A stretch of DNA of 64,000 nucleotides from Flavilitoribacter nigricans DSM 23189 = NBRC 102662 (GTDB lineage Bacteria; Bacteroidota; Bacteroidia; Chitinophagales; Saprospiraceae), in contig NZ_PDUD01000042.1 in assembly GCF_002646595.1 (NCBI RefSeq), positions 53,275 through 117,274 of the forward strand, given 5' to 3'. The translations under genes were made by a program, and so were the position numbers. This document shows, piece by piece, positions 1 through 9,300 of the stretch. Under the pieces are notes generated by a model. That model saw only the letters and a list, made by a program, of their open reading frames with translations. It was not told the DNA's origin and did not search any database. Within the stretch, counting starts at the first letter, position 1, and each line of letters starts with the position of its first letter.

Positions 1-1013
1 CGGTAGATGCTGGATTCGGTATCGAACTTGATCTTATTTTTCACCGCATTGCTCAGCAGGGTGGTCTGTTCCAGATTATTCATGGCAAAAACGTGTTCCC
101 GCTCGTGCAGCAGATAATCGTAGGGACTCCGGGAAGAGATCAGTTTCACAAATACCGGAGCGGTTTCCAGTGCGATGAAAAGCAGGGTAATGAATATGCT
201 GGCGTAGTAGATCGCCGGGCTGGCCTGGCCGAGCCGGTGCAAGGCATCCATTCGGGCCGCCATGCCACCGTAAGCCTGACGGTCGAGGGCTGCAATGTCC
301 GCTTCGGCCTGCTGTTCCAGGTCGGCAATAGCTTGTTGTTTTTGGGCGATCAGGGGCAATACCCGGGCCTCTACGGTTTCCAGGTCGGCTTGGGCTTTAT
401 CCGCCTGGGCCTTTTTCGTGCGGTAGATCGGTCCCAGGTTCCGGTGGCCGGAACCACCGGTGCCGTCCGCTTCCTGAATGGCCATCATGGCCAGTGTATC
501 GCGGAGTGCAGTGGCCTGGTCGATCTCGGCCTGCAGCAGGGGAATATCGGCTTTGTGGGCTACGATCTGGGGATTGTAGCGCGACCAGACCTTATCTTCC
601 TGCTCCTGAAAAACTTCCTGTTCCATGGTGATCAGTTCGGCATTGATCTCTTTTTCAAAGATCTTCAGTTCCAGCGGTTTGGAGATCACCAGGGCGAGTA
701 AAACGGCCATGACCAGTCGGGGGAAAGCCACCATGAAATCCCGGAACAGGGAGCCGCGGCTTTTCATACTCGAAACAATATATCGGTCGAGATTAAAGAT
801 CATCAGGCCCCAGATGGCCCCGAAAACGACGGCCATAAAATAGCTGTCAAAAACGGTATAGATGGCGTAAGCCGAAGAGAAAAAAGCTAAAATGCCGGTA
901 AACAGGACCGTACCGCCGATCCCGATGTATTTGTTCTCATCGGTCGGGCATTCGCGGAGGATCTCCCGGTCTACACCGGAGCACTGCAGGAGAAATTCGG
1001 ATAGTCTACTCAT
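1..1013 (-). CDS. DUF4407 domain membrane protein (3' end outside window)
   Basis: The reverse strand is open from an ATG at 1013 to the window edge (337 codons, no stop), so the C-terminus is missing. The translation begins MSRLSEFLLQCSGVDREIL and has the layout of DUF4407 proteins: a short cytoplasmic start, two close membrane segments (about residues 33-75), a third at about 90-110, a long charged and probably coiled-coil segment (about 115-255, rich in Gln, Glu and Ala), and another membrane helix near 265-285. The family is widespread in Bacteroidota and has no known biochemical function. No close neighbour shares its strand. It is easily overlooked because shadow frames on the opposite strand are long here. 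Confidence 0.85.
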   Translation of the reverse strand, partial: MSRLSEFLLQCSGVDREILRECPTDENKYIGIGGTVLFTGILAFFSSAYAIYTVFDSYFMAVVFGAIWGLMIFNLDRYIVSSMKSRGSLFRDFMVAFPRLVMAVLLALVISKPLELKIFEKEINAELITMEQEVFQEQEDKVWSRYNPQIVAHKADIPLLQAEIDQATALRDTLAMMAIQEADGTGGSGHRNLGPIYRTKKAQADKAQADLETVEARVLPLIAQKQQAIADLEQQAEADIAALDRQAYGGMAARMDALHRLGQASPAIYYASIFITLLFIALETAPVFVKLISSRSPYDYLLHEREHVFAMNNLEQTTLLSNAVKNKIKFDTESSIY

Positions 1014-1388
1014 AAGTCGGAAGTTTTTAATAACAGTATTCGGAGTATGGTATTGGGTGCTCGGTATCTGGCGCAAAAGTGTCTGATAATTAGGGAATCG
1101 GGTGATCGCAGGTCAGGTACCGGGAACCGTGCGACAAACTTCGTGGGCTAGGGAGAGAATTGCTGATTTAATAGATTAACCTAGGAGCATCTTAGATCAG
1201 CAGTTTTTTGAACGGAGGAATGTGTCGCTTATTGGATGGTTTTTTGAAGCTTAAGTAAAATTTAACCTTTGGATCATTTAGCGGGGAAAGGGCCGGGTGG
1301 GTTATCTAACGGAATGTCTGGCCGGTAGCTATGCCATTTCTCCCGATTTTCCCGTTATTTGCAATCCATTTCAGGAAATTAGGTTAGT
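1014..1388. other. Intergenic region with a degenerate short-period repeat
   Basis: This 375-base stretch separates the divergent DUF4407 and acetyltransferase genes. At 1035-1071 it holds a degenerate run in which a unit of about 10 bases resembling GTATTCGGNG recurs three to four times. The rest is AT-leaning and should contain both promoters, but I see no convincing TAnnTTTG element, tRNA or small gene. Confidence 0.5.
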
Positions 1389-2270
1389 ATGGAGATCCGT
1401 TTTTTGGGGAAAACGCCACTGGCAAAGATCGTAGAGTGCTTTAATGAGGCCTTTGCCGACTATGTGGTGCCTTTCCAGGTAGAGGAGAAGCAGATCCGGC
1501 GGCGCTGGCTGAGTAGCCGGGTGGACTACGGTTTGTCCTACGGCGCTTTCGATGATGATCGACTGGTTGGCTTTATGATGACGGGAGTAGATCGCTGGAA
1601 TGGCCGGAGAACCGCTTACAACAGCGGCACTGGCGTTATCCCCAGTTATCGCGGCCAGCGGATCGTCCAGCAATTGTACAAAAAGGCGCTGCCCAGTTTC
1701 CGGGAAAACAGCATCGAACAGTGTATGCTGGAAGTAATTGTGGGGAACGATCAGGCACTCAATGCCTACAAGCGGGTTGGTTTTCAGCAAAAGCGGACCC
1801 TGAAGAGCTACAGCCTGAAACAAGATCTGATAACCGAACTTCCCGGCGACCTCCAGTTCAAACAGGTATTCCGGGCTAACTGGCCCGCCTACCGGGAATT
1901 ACTGGAATACGAAACGTCCTGGGAAAACCACCGTGCGGCCGTCGCCTTTCTGGGAAAAGAGATCGCGGTGTGGGAAATGTACCAGGGCGAAGATTTGTTG
2001 GGATTTTTTATCATCAAACCGGGTAGTGGACATTTATTGCAGTTTGGAGTAAAGAATCACGCCGACTGGCTGGCTGCCGGCCAACAGCTCTTACAGCAGG
2101 CCGCCAGGGTAAACGCTCGTCTACTGGTCAACAATGTAGACGAGCGGGCCGAACACTCGCTCCGGATACTGGAGGAAACGGGCCTGGAAAACTCCGTTGA
2201 TCTCTACGAACTGGAACTGGATCTGCTGGCCGGGAAAAAACGCCGATGGAGCCTTTTCCGGCGAAGCTAA
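1389..2270 (+). CDS. GNAT family N-acetyltransferase (copy 1 of a tandem pair)
   Basis: This 293-residue protein has a GNAT fold in its first 150 residues: a predicted acetyl-CoA pyrophosphate loop in GVIPSYRGQRIVQQLY, followed by a strand and helix ending LEVIVGNDQALNAYKRVGF, the usual C-terminal half of the fold. Residues 150-285 look like a second, diverged GNAT-like half (FFIIKPGSGHLLQFGV). Such enzymes move an acetyl group from acetyl-CoA to an amine; the substrate cannot be told from sequence. The ATG at 1389 gives MEIRFLGKTPLAKIVECFNEAF. The next gene is a clear paralogue on the same strand 75 bases downstream, so the pair arose by tandem duplication and may be co-transcribed. Confidence 0.85.
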   Translation: MEIRFLGKTPLAKIVECFNEAFADYVVPFQVEEKQIRRRWLSSRVDYGLSYGAFDDDRLVGFMMTGVDRWNGRRTAYNSGTGVIPSYRGQRIVQQLYKKALPSFRENSIEQCMLEVIVGNDQALNAYKRVGFQQKRTLKSYSLKQDLITELPGDLQFKQVFRANWPAYRELLEYETSWENHRAAVAFLGKEIAVWEMYQGEDLLGFFIIKPGSGHLLQFGVKNHADWLAAGQQLLQQAARVNARLLVNNVDERAEHSLRILEETGLENSVDLYELELDLLAGKKRRWSLFRRS

Positions 2271-2345
2271 CAGGGTACGCCCCGTATCGCCTGCAAATAT
2301 CCTTATATAAACCGAAGTACATTGCTGCACCATAAAACGATTGAT

Positions 2346-3185
2346 TTGGAAATCCGTCACCTGGGTAATACCGCTATCGAGTTGATCGTCGAATGCTTCA
2401 ATACGGCCTTCGCCGATTACATCATTCCCTTTCACGTGGAGGTGGAACCGATGCGTCGGCGCTGGTCGAGCTGCCGGGTGGATTACAATTTGTCCTATGG
2501 GGCTTTCGACGGGGACCAATTGGTCGGATTTATGATCACGGGAGTGGACCAGTGGCAGGGTAAAAAAACGGGCTACAACAGTGGCACGGGAGTGATCCCG
2601 GCCTACCGGGGGCAGGGGATGGTCGGCCGCCTGTACGATGCAGCTATTCCGGAATTTCGAAAGCAGGGTATTTCGCAGTGTACGCTGGAAGTGATCGTGG
2701 GGAATGATCGCGCGATAAAATCCTACCGGAGAGTGGGGTTCCTGAAGGATCGTCGTTTAAAATGTTTTGCGAAGAAGCATGATCTTGATCTGCCGGTCAG
2801 TAAAGATTTTGCCATACGCAGAGCGGAAGCTCCGGACTGGTCCCGGTACCGGGAAATAATGGAATTCGAAGCTTCCTGGGAAAGTCAGGCCGCGGCTTAC
2901 GAGGCGCTCAAGGCAGACTGTGCGATCTGGGAGCTTTTCCAGAACGAAGACCTGGTGGGGTTTATGATCCTCAAACCGGGCACAGGGCACGTATTGCAAT
3001 TCGGAGTGGCCGATCGGCCCAACTGGAAACTGGCCGCGCAGCAGATCTGGCGACATGCCTTTGGTATCCATCCGGGTATTCGCATGAACAACGTGGACAG
3101 CCGGGCCCAAAAGACACTGGCCATTCTGGAGTCGGTTGGGATGGAACCGACAGTGGATCAGTGGGAAATGAAGCAGATGATCTGA
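2346..3185 (+). CDS. GNAT family N-acetyltransferase (copy 2 of a tandem pair)
   Basis: The protein is a paralogue of the preceding gene across its whole length: both carry VECFN.AFADY, RRRW.S.RVDY.LSYGAFD and NSGTGVIP.YRGQ, and both end with a degenerate second GNAT-like half. No ATG lies near the 5' end. The TTG at 2346 is preferred because it aligns with the first codon of the paralogue (LEIRHLGNT against MEIRFLGKT); a TTG at 2322 would add eight residues. The acceptor is unknown. The two copies have diverged substantially, so the duplication is not recent. Confidence 0.82.
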   Translation: MEIRHLGNTAIELIVECFNTAFADYIIPFHVEVEPMRRRWSSCRVDYNLSYGAFDGDQLVGFMITGVDQWQGKKTGYNSGTGVIPAYRGQGMVGRLYDAAIPEFRKQGISQCTLEVIVGNDRAIKSYRRVGFLKDRRLKCFAKKHDLDLPVSKDFAIRRAEAPDWSRYREIMEFEASWESQAAAYEALKADCAIWELFQNEDLVGFMILKPGTGHVLQFGVADRPNWKLAAQQIWRHAFGIHPGIRMNNVDSRAQKTLAILESVGMEPTVDQWEMKQMI

Positions 3186-3225
3186 GTTTTGCTAAGTACA
3201 AACCGGATTTTCAACCTCAGTATAT

Positions 3226-3297
3226 TGACCTCCTCACCCTGTCACCCCGTCTCCACGTCTCCCCATCACCCCATCACCTTATCACCTTATCTTTCAC
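3226..3297. repeat. Short-period intergenic repeat (CACC[CT]NATCACC type)
   Basis: The spacer between the acetyltransferase and the convergent VOC gene contains a pyrimidine-rich run in which CATCACC or a near variant recurs about every 8 to 11 bases (CCCCATCACC, TTATCACC). It is not coding in any convincing frame. Comparable short-period arrays with a different motif recur elsewhere in this window. Confidence 0.6.
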
Positions 3298-3308
3298 ATT
3301 CCATCCGC

Positions 3309-3749
3309 TCAACCCTGGGGTGCCGTGGCAAAACTTACCATCCAGTTGATACCGAACTTATCGGTAAAGCTGCCGAAATAATCTCCCCAGAAGGTGTCCG
3401 CCAACGGCATGGTGACCGTGCCGCCTTCGGATAATCCCTTGAACAGGCGCTCGGCCTCGGTTTTGCTATCGGTGTTGATGGAAACCGAAAAATTATTGCC
3501 GGCCTGGAAATTTTTGGCCCATTCTCCTCCGGTATCGCTACCCATAAGCGTAGTTTCCTCACTGATGGGTAAAGAAATATGCATGATCCTATCGAGGTGG
3601 TCTTCGGGGAGCGGCGGCATACCTTCCTGCGGCGGCATTTCCTGGAAGCGCCCGACGTGGCCGAATTCTCCTCCGAAATTCGAGCGGTAAAAATTGAAGG
3701 CTTCTTCGCAATTGCCGTTAAAGGTCAGATAGACATTGATCGTGGTCAT
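3309..3749 (-). CDS. VOC family protein (PhnB/YjdN-like)
   Basis: This 146-residue protein begins MTTINVYLTFNGNCEEAFNFY and shows the arrangement of PhnB/YjdN-like members of the vicinal oxygen chelate superfamily: an N-terminal beta strand with the AF.FY helix, a central strand with LMGSD, and a C-terminal strand with WGDYFGSFTDKFGINWMV. Many of these are annotated as glyoxalase-like or demethylubiquinone-methyltransferase-like, but an enzymatic activity is rarely proven. The length is normal for the family. It is transcribed alone, convergent with the acetyltransferase pair. Confidence 0.85.
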   Translation of the reverse strand: MTTINVYLTFNGNCEEAFNFYRSNFGGEFGHVGRFQEMPPQEGMPPLPEDHLDRIMHISLPISEETTLMGSDTGGEWAKNFQAGNNFSVSINTDSKTEAERLFKGLSEGGTVTMPLADTFWGDYFGSFTDKFGINWMVSFATAPQG

Positions 3750-3948
3750 GAGGCTTTGGTATTTGAATGAATAAATTTATCCGAAAGACCTGCCGCTTCG
3801 TGTTTGGATAATAGATTTTGGTTGATTGGGCCATCTGATGCCCGGGTACTAATCTTTACCCGAATGTACAAAAAGTTTTTAATTTTAATAAATTAAACAA
3901 AAAATAAAATAAGCTGTTGCCTACCCGACCGTTTATCAAAAAAGAACC

Positions 3949-4917
3949 TTATTCCCACTTGAGTTTCACCATTCGCACCCCGTTCAGTTCGTTGTTCAGT
4001 GCGGCCAGATAATACTGACCTTCGTGGAAGATCACCTCCGGGGCCGCGATGGGTAGGGTACACACCACCCGGGAATCATCGTCGATGCCGAAATACATTG
4101 GGTTCGGAGAAGCGTAGACCGTGGTGTGGCTGAATTTCCCGTAGAGCTGGGTAACGAACAGGTAATACAGATCGTGCTCCGGCAGATAGACCACCTGCGG
4201 GCATTCGTCGGAATACCGCGGACTATTGGTCAAATGGGGTGGGGTATGGCTGACCATAACCGATTCGCTCCACTCTTTCAGGTTGAGGGAAGTCCGGCAA
4301 AAGGCCCAGCCGTCATTCACCGGATTGCCGAGATGGCTGGTATAGTAGCAATAATAGGTGTTCCCTCTCTTGACCACCATCGGATCCCGGGCGGTATTGT
4401 TGGCGAAGTTGCCGTAAGGGTGCTCGGTGAACAGGTCGGGCTGACCGTTGCCGCCCAATACCCGGGTGAAATTTTTGCCGTCCGTACTTTTGGCCAGACA
4501 GATCCGTTTCCAGTCGCCGTAGAACAGATAATAGTACAGATCTTCCTTAATCACGTAGGGTGCCTGCATGCCGCCCGCCGTTTCTCCCAATGTGGTGTCG
4601 GCCACCCATTTGATGCCCCGGGGCTCCCAGTTCGTATCGGTCAGCGTGTTGCCTTCCCAGCCGTATAAGAAGCGCGTAGTGTAGGATGATCCCGGAAAAT
4701 TGGATTTGCGAATGCAGGACCACAACTGCCAGGTGCCGTCCTGAGCCTGCCAGATCCCGAAGTCTACCGGTTCCTGGCCGTCAGAATTGTACTGCCCCAG
4801 ATCGGGCGTGGAGGCGATGGGCCACCATGCTCCGTCAATGGTGGGAACGGGAATTTTAGTCGATTGCGCCGCCAGGTTGGAGGTGGCCAGTAGCAGCGCG
4901 AAGATCAGTTTTTTCAT
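3949..4917 (-). CDS. Secreted five-bladed propeller, GH43-like glycosidase
   Basis: The 322-residue product starts with a signal peptide (MKKLIFALLLATSNLAAQS) and is then built of repeated strand motifs typical of the five-bladed propeller glycosidases (GH43/GH62/GH117-like): GIWQAQDGTWQLWSC, GGMQAPYVIKEDLYYYLFYG, ARDPMVVKRGNTYYCYYTSH and ECPQVVYLPEHDLYYLFVTQ. In GH43 enzymes three acidic residues at the propeller centre catalyse hydrolysis of arabinosides or xylosides; candidates here are the Asp of ARDPMVV and the Glu of SDECPQVV, but I cannot assign the set with certainty. It would act in the periplasm or outside the cell. No SusC/SusD pair lies nearby. Confidence 0.7.
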   Translation of the reverse strand: MKKLIFALLLATSNLAAQSTKIPVPTIDGAWWPIASTPDLGQYNSDGQEPVDFGIWQAQDGTWQLWSCIRKSNFPGSSYTTRFLYGWEGNTLTDTNWEPRGIKWVADTTLGETAGGMQAPYVIKEDLYYYLFYGDWKRICLAKSTDGKNFTRVLGGNGQPDLFTEHPYGNFANNTARDPMVVKRGNTYYCYYTSHLGNPVNDGWAFCRTSLNLKEWSESVMVSHTPPHLTNSPRYSDECPQVVYLPEHDLYYLFVTQLYGKFSHTTVYASPNPMYFGIDDDSRVVCTLPIAAPEVIFHEGQYYLAALNNELNGVRMVKLKWE

Positions 4918-5170
4918 GTTAGAATATTTTTTAACCGGGGAACTACGATCTGATCCGGTTGGATTTAGGGAATAGATATACTGACGCGAAGTGTTTTTCA
5001 GCTAAAGGACGAATACTGATCTACCTGGACCTGAGGTAAGGTGCCAAATACTTGTCTTTTGTACCATCAGGACTCCTGATTTGGCAATACCGGACAATAG
5101 CGAAACTTTTTGCACAGCCGACTGCTGCCGGCGCAGCTAATCGGACAATACCGCAAGCCCGTAAGTAGTG
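4918..5170. other. Intergenic region, no gene seen
   Basis: This region lies between the divergent GH43-like gene and the retropepsin-like gene. The partial direct repeat CGGACAATA occurs at about 5092 and again at about 5142. I see no ORF, RNA gene or convincing promoter here; the strong hairpin that follows is listed separately. Confidence 0.4.
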
Positions 5171-5218
5171 ATAGCCTGCAATTTTGGTAATACCTACTTA
5201 CCAAAACCCGCAGGCTAT
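5171..5218 (+). promoter_or_regulatory. Perfect two-stem hairpin covering the start of the protease gene
   Basis: Two arms pair without a mismatch. The outer arm ATAGCCTGC (5171-5179) matches GCAGGCTAT (5210-5218), and the inner arm TTTTGGTAA (5182-5190) matches TTACCAAAA (5198-5206). They are separated by a small internal loop (AA/CCC) and closed by a 7-base loop (TACCTAC). The last two bases of the outer arm are the first two of the ATG at 5217, so in mRNA the structure would sequester the start codon and the whole ribosome-binding region. As DNA it could equally be a dyad operator or the relic of a small mobile palindrome. There is no T tract, so an intrinsic terminator is unlikely. Confidence 0.75.
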
Positions 5219-6170
5219 GATCCGTTATTTTTTTACCTTATTGATTATCTGTCAACTCTTCCCATTTGCAGGTCGCGCCCAGGCGGATATCATCACCATC
5301 CCTTTTCGGATAATCGGCAACCTGATCGTCATTCAGGGGCGGATAGACGGGCAGCTAGGCAATCTGATCCTCGATACGGGGGTATCCAAAACTTTGCTGA
5401 ACCAGCGGTTCTTTCTGGATCAGGTGACCTTCTCCACGAATGCAAGCGCCGGATTCCGCAGTTGGAAAGGGAACGTTCAGGATGCTCCAACGACGCTGAT
5501 CAACCTCGAGCTGCCGGGTTTTTCCCGTAAGGACGATGCGCAACTTGTGGATCTTCGACCACTGGAGCAACATCGCCGCCTGAATGTACTGGCGGTCATC
5601 GGGGCGGAGAACTTCCGGAACTTTGAACTGGAACTGGATTTTTTATCCCGGCTGATCCGTCTGCACCCGCTGGATAAGCAGGGGAATCGCCCGGGAATTG
5701 ATCCGGCACCCCTGGAAATCCTGCCCTTATCCTACCGTGGACATCTCTACTGTGTAGACCTGAGCATTGGGGAGCAACACCTCACTTTCGGACTGGATAC
5801 CGGCGCGGAATTCAACGTGATCTCCGAGAATTTCTATCAGCTGCATCCGGAACATTTCTATGCAATGGGCCGCCAGATGATCCTGGGGTTAAGCGGTGGA
5901 AAAGCCGAACACGAGCTGGCGGAATTAAAACAACTCCGGACGGCGACCCTCATCCTCGCGGATCTGCGTACCATCATTATGCCCGAAAACCGTTCGTACG
6001 GACAACTCGACCGCCGGCGGGTGGACGGCCTGCTGGGGTACGAATTCTTCCACCAGCTGCGGGTTTCTTTCAATTTCAAAAAAAGGGAGTTTTACATCTG
6101 GGACGGTCCCCGGCCGGCACTGGCGGGAGGAGATATAGAGCGATCGAAGTACCTGGGAGGAAATAAGTAA
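5217..6170 (+). CDS. Retropepsin-like aspartic protease, two-lobed, secreted
   Basis: The ATG at 5217 gives a signal peptide (MIRYFFTLLIICQLFPFAGRAQA). Two copies of the aspartic-protease signature follow: LILDTGVSKTLL with Asp53 and FGLDTGAEFNVIS with Asp194. Each is followed by the second hallmark of the fold (LAVIGAENFRNFELELDF near 125 and VDGLLGYEFFHQLRVSF near 280). The protein therefore looks like two retropepsin halves fused in one chain, each supplying one catalytic aspartate. It would be exported and may act on periplasmic proteins; the substrate is unknown. A TTG at 5184 in the same frame is a weaker start because it lies inside the hairpin and precedes the signal peptide. It stands alone ahead of the hybrid regulator. 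Confidence 0.82.
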   Translation: MIRYFFTLLIICQLFPFAGRAQADIITIPFRIIGNLIVIQGRIDGQLGNLILDTGVSKTLLNQRFFLDQVTFSTNASAGFRSWKGNVQDAPTTLINLELPGFSRKDDAQLVDLRPLEQHRRLNVLAVIGAENFRNFELELDFLSRLIRLHPLDKQGNRPGIDPAPLEILPLSYRGHLYCVDLSIGEQHLTFGLDTGAEFNVISENFYQLHPEHFYAMGRQMILGLSGGKAEHELAELKQLRTATLILADLRTIIMPENRSYGQLDRRRVDGLLGYEFFHQLRVSFNFKKREFYIWDGPRPALAGGDIERSKYLGGNK

Positions 6171-6300
6171 CAAGACGGCAAAGGCCATAATAATAAGCAC
6201 TTTAGCTCCGAGCACCCGGCTGATTATACCAGGCCCTAATTATTCAACACCAACGCAACATCATTAAACAATAACGAAAATAGGATCGGGGGGTATTCTG

Positions 6301-6308
6301 TATATTTG
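6301..6308 (+). promoter_or_regulatory. Candidate -7 promoter element for the hybrid regulator gene
   Basis: TATATTTG matches the Bacteroidota -7 consensus TAnnTTTG and lies 66 bases upstream of the regulator ATG at 6375. A good -33 TTG at the usual distance is not evident, so the call rests on the -7 element alone. Confidence 0.4.
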
Positions 6309-6374
6309 GAGTAAACATATTCCAAACGCAGACACCCGGCGTTGCGCTTTTGCCCAGAATTATAAACCGCTCCT

Positions 6375-9300
6375 ATGATCCGAGGTTTGCCTTTTATTCC
6401 TCCGATTGAAAGATCTACTCCGGCCGACGGACCTCCGCTGTTCCTGCCTTTATTGCTGCTCTTGCTCTTTTCCTCCGTTTGGTCATCCGGTCAAAAAAAT
6501 GAGGCTTACCCATTCGAACAGATCAAATTTTCGGAAAGAGAAGTTTTTTCCTACGTACGGTCGATGAGTCAGGATCACCACGGCTTTTTGTGGATCGGCA
6601 CCAATTATGGTCTGTTTCGCTTTGACGGTTACAATTACCGGGAATTCAAAAATGACCCGGACGATCCGGAAAGTTTGATCGATAATTTTGTCGAAACTAC
6701 GCTGACCGATCACCGGGGCCGTCTCTGGATCGGGACGGAAAGTGGTCTGGACCTACTGGATCGGAAAACCGGCAAGTTCATCCACTTCCGCCACGATCCC
6801 GCTGACCCCGGCTCGCTTTCGCACAACCGCGTCACTTCCCTGGAGGAGGATCAGGCGGGCAATATCTGGGTAGGTACCCGGAATGGCCTCAATCTGCTGG
6901 ATAAGGACGGTACCGGCTTCCTCCATTTTTACGCCGGACAAAGCGGCCCAAATGGCATCTCCGGCAGCCATATCCGGGCTTTGGAAGTAGACCATGCGGG
7001 TAATATTTGGGTGGGCACCTACCGGAGTGGGTTGAATCGCCTGGAGCCGATACCGGAGGTAGGGCAATTGACGGATCATCGTGCATTACGGTTCACCCAT
7101 TTCACCCACGAACCGGTCGATGATCCTTACATCGTACATCGCCTGGTCAATAAATTATTCGTGGATCGGCAGGGCCGTCTGTGGATAAGTTACAGCGGAG
7201 GATTGTTCCTATTTGATCGGGAAAAAGAGACCCTGCGCCGCGTTCCGGTTCAGCCGGATGCCCCCTTTCAAACGGGAGGCATCTGGAGTTTTAGCGATGA
7301 CCGGGAAGGTAATCTATGGGTGGGCACCCACGGCAGCGGATTGTACTGGATACCGGCGGCTCAAATGGCGCGGGGTGAGATCGTATTGGAGAAATTCGCC
7401 CCGGGACTCGATTTTTTTGTGCGACAGTCCGATGCGTTTCAGACCTATCCTTTTTCCCGGATCTGGACCATCTTCGAAGATCGCTCCGGCAACTTATGGA
7501 TGGGCGGCCTGCAGGGCCTGATGAGAAAACAATATTACGAACCGGGATTCCGGCAGTTTCGGGATCCGCAATACTCCGGTGTGCGTTTCGATGATCACGG
7601 GATCGCAGAAGATCAGGACAGTCAACTGCTGTTCTCCAACAAACTGAAACACGAACTGCTGACTCTTGATCCCCGAACCGGGCACATCCGTCCCATTCCC
7701 GTGGATCCGAACCATCCGCCTTCCGAAGGCATTGTATTCGTTTCGGAGATCTTTGTGGACCGGCACAATAACCTCTGGCTGGGCACCAATGATCGTGGGG
7801 TCTACTTCATCACCCGGAAAACCGGAGAGATCCAGCGTTTTGCTACGGCCCTCCGGTCCCCGAAACCGCAGTCGACGACGACGGGGCTCATCCCCCAAAT
7901 TTGCGAAGACAGCCGGGGGCACATCTGGATCGCTACCTGGAGAGATGGCCTGGTGCGGTACCAACCCGAAACCGAAGCATTTAACCACTTCCTACCGGAC
8001 CCCACCGATCCGCATTCCATTCCGGCCAACCGGGTCAATACGGTGTACGAGGACCGCCGGGGTGAGATCTGGGTGGGCACTTATCTGGGGCTGAGCCGCT
8101 TCCGGCGGGACGAAGAACAGTTCGAGAATTATTTTCCCGATCCGGCCCGGCCCGGTTCCCTTTCGCACAAAAGAGTGACGGCATTATTCGAAGATAGCCG
8201 GGGTAATTTTTGGGTCGGTACGGAAGGCGGACTCAACCTGATGGACCGGGAACAAAAGAAGTTTCGCAACTTTCTGGAAAAAGATGGTCTGGTCAGTGAC
8301 ATGATCAATGATATGCTGGAGGACAGTGCCGGACGGGTTTGGCTGACTACCAAACTGGGTATTTCCACTTTTATTCCGGAACAGTTGACTGCTCCGGCCT
8401 TTCCCGGAACCGATACCTCCCGAGAACGATTTCGGAACTACACCCATCTGGACGGCCTGAAGAGTCAGAGTTACGTTAAGGGCCTGCTCAGCTCAGCTAC
8501 CGGCCGGATCTATCTGGCGGGTGAGTCTGGTCTCGAATATTTTCATCCGGACAGCCTCCGGCGGGATACTATGCCTCCACGGGTGGTCATTACCAATTTT
8601 ATCCGGTCTCGCCTGGATGCGGGAACGCCCCGAACGGATTGCTTCATTGCGGACCGATCCGCTCTCGAACTGTCCTACCGGGATTCGATCCTGTCTTTTG
8701 AAGTGGCGGCCCTGCATTTTCAGAAAACGACCAAAAGCCGGTATAAATACCAGTTGCAGGGATTCAGTGATCAGTGGTTTTCGCTGGGGCAAAACCGTAC
8801 CATCACCTTTACCGACCTTGATCCAGGGGCCTACACCTTGCGGGTGATGGGCACGAACGGCGACGGTGTCTGGAGCCTACAGCCCGCTGAGCTTTCCATC
8901 AATATCCTGCCACCCTGGTGGGCAACGTCCTGGGCGTATGGGCTGTACACTTTGCTGCTGTTGGTCTCCGTGCGTGCGATCTGGCGGTACGAACGACGCC
9001 GGCATGAGATGCAATCCGAAGCGCGAAGGCTCCAGGAGTTGGATACTTACAAAACCCGCCTGTATACCAATATTACTCACGAATTCCGGACTCCGCTAAC
9101 GATCATACTCGGGATGGTACGACAGATCCGGGATGATCCCCGGCGCTGGTACCACGAAGGGCTGGCGATGATCGGCCGGAATGGGCAACAGCTACTCCAT
9201 CTGGTCAATCAGATGCTGGACCTCAGTAAACTGGACAAAGGGCGACTGGAACTGCAGCTGCGCCGGGGAGATATCGTGACCTACCTGCAATATCTGGTTC

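Noticed and set aside
93..701. Open frame of 202 codons on the plus strand
   Set aside because: The opposite strand encodes a clear DUF4407 membrane protein that runs off the window edge; the plus frame is its shadow.
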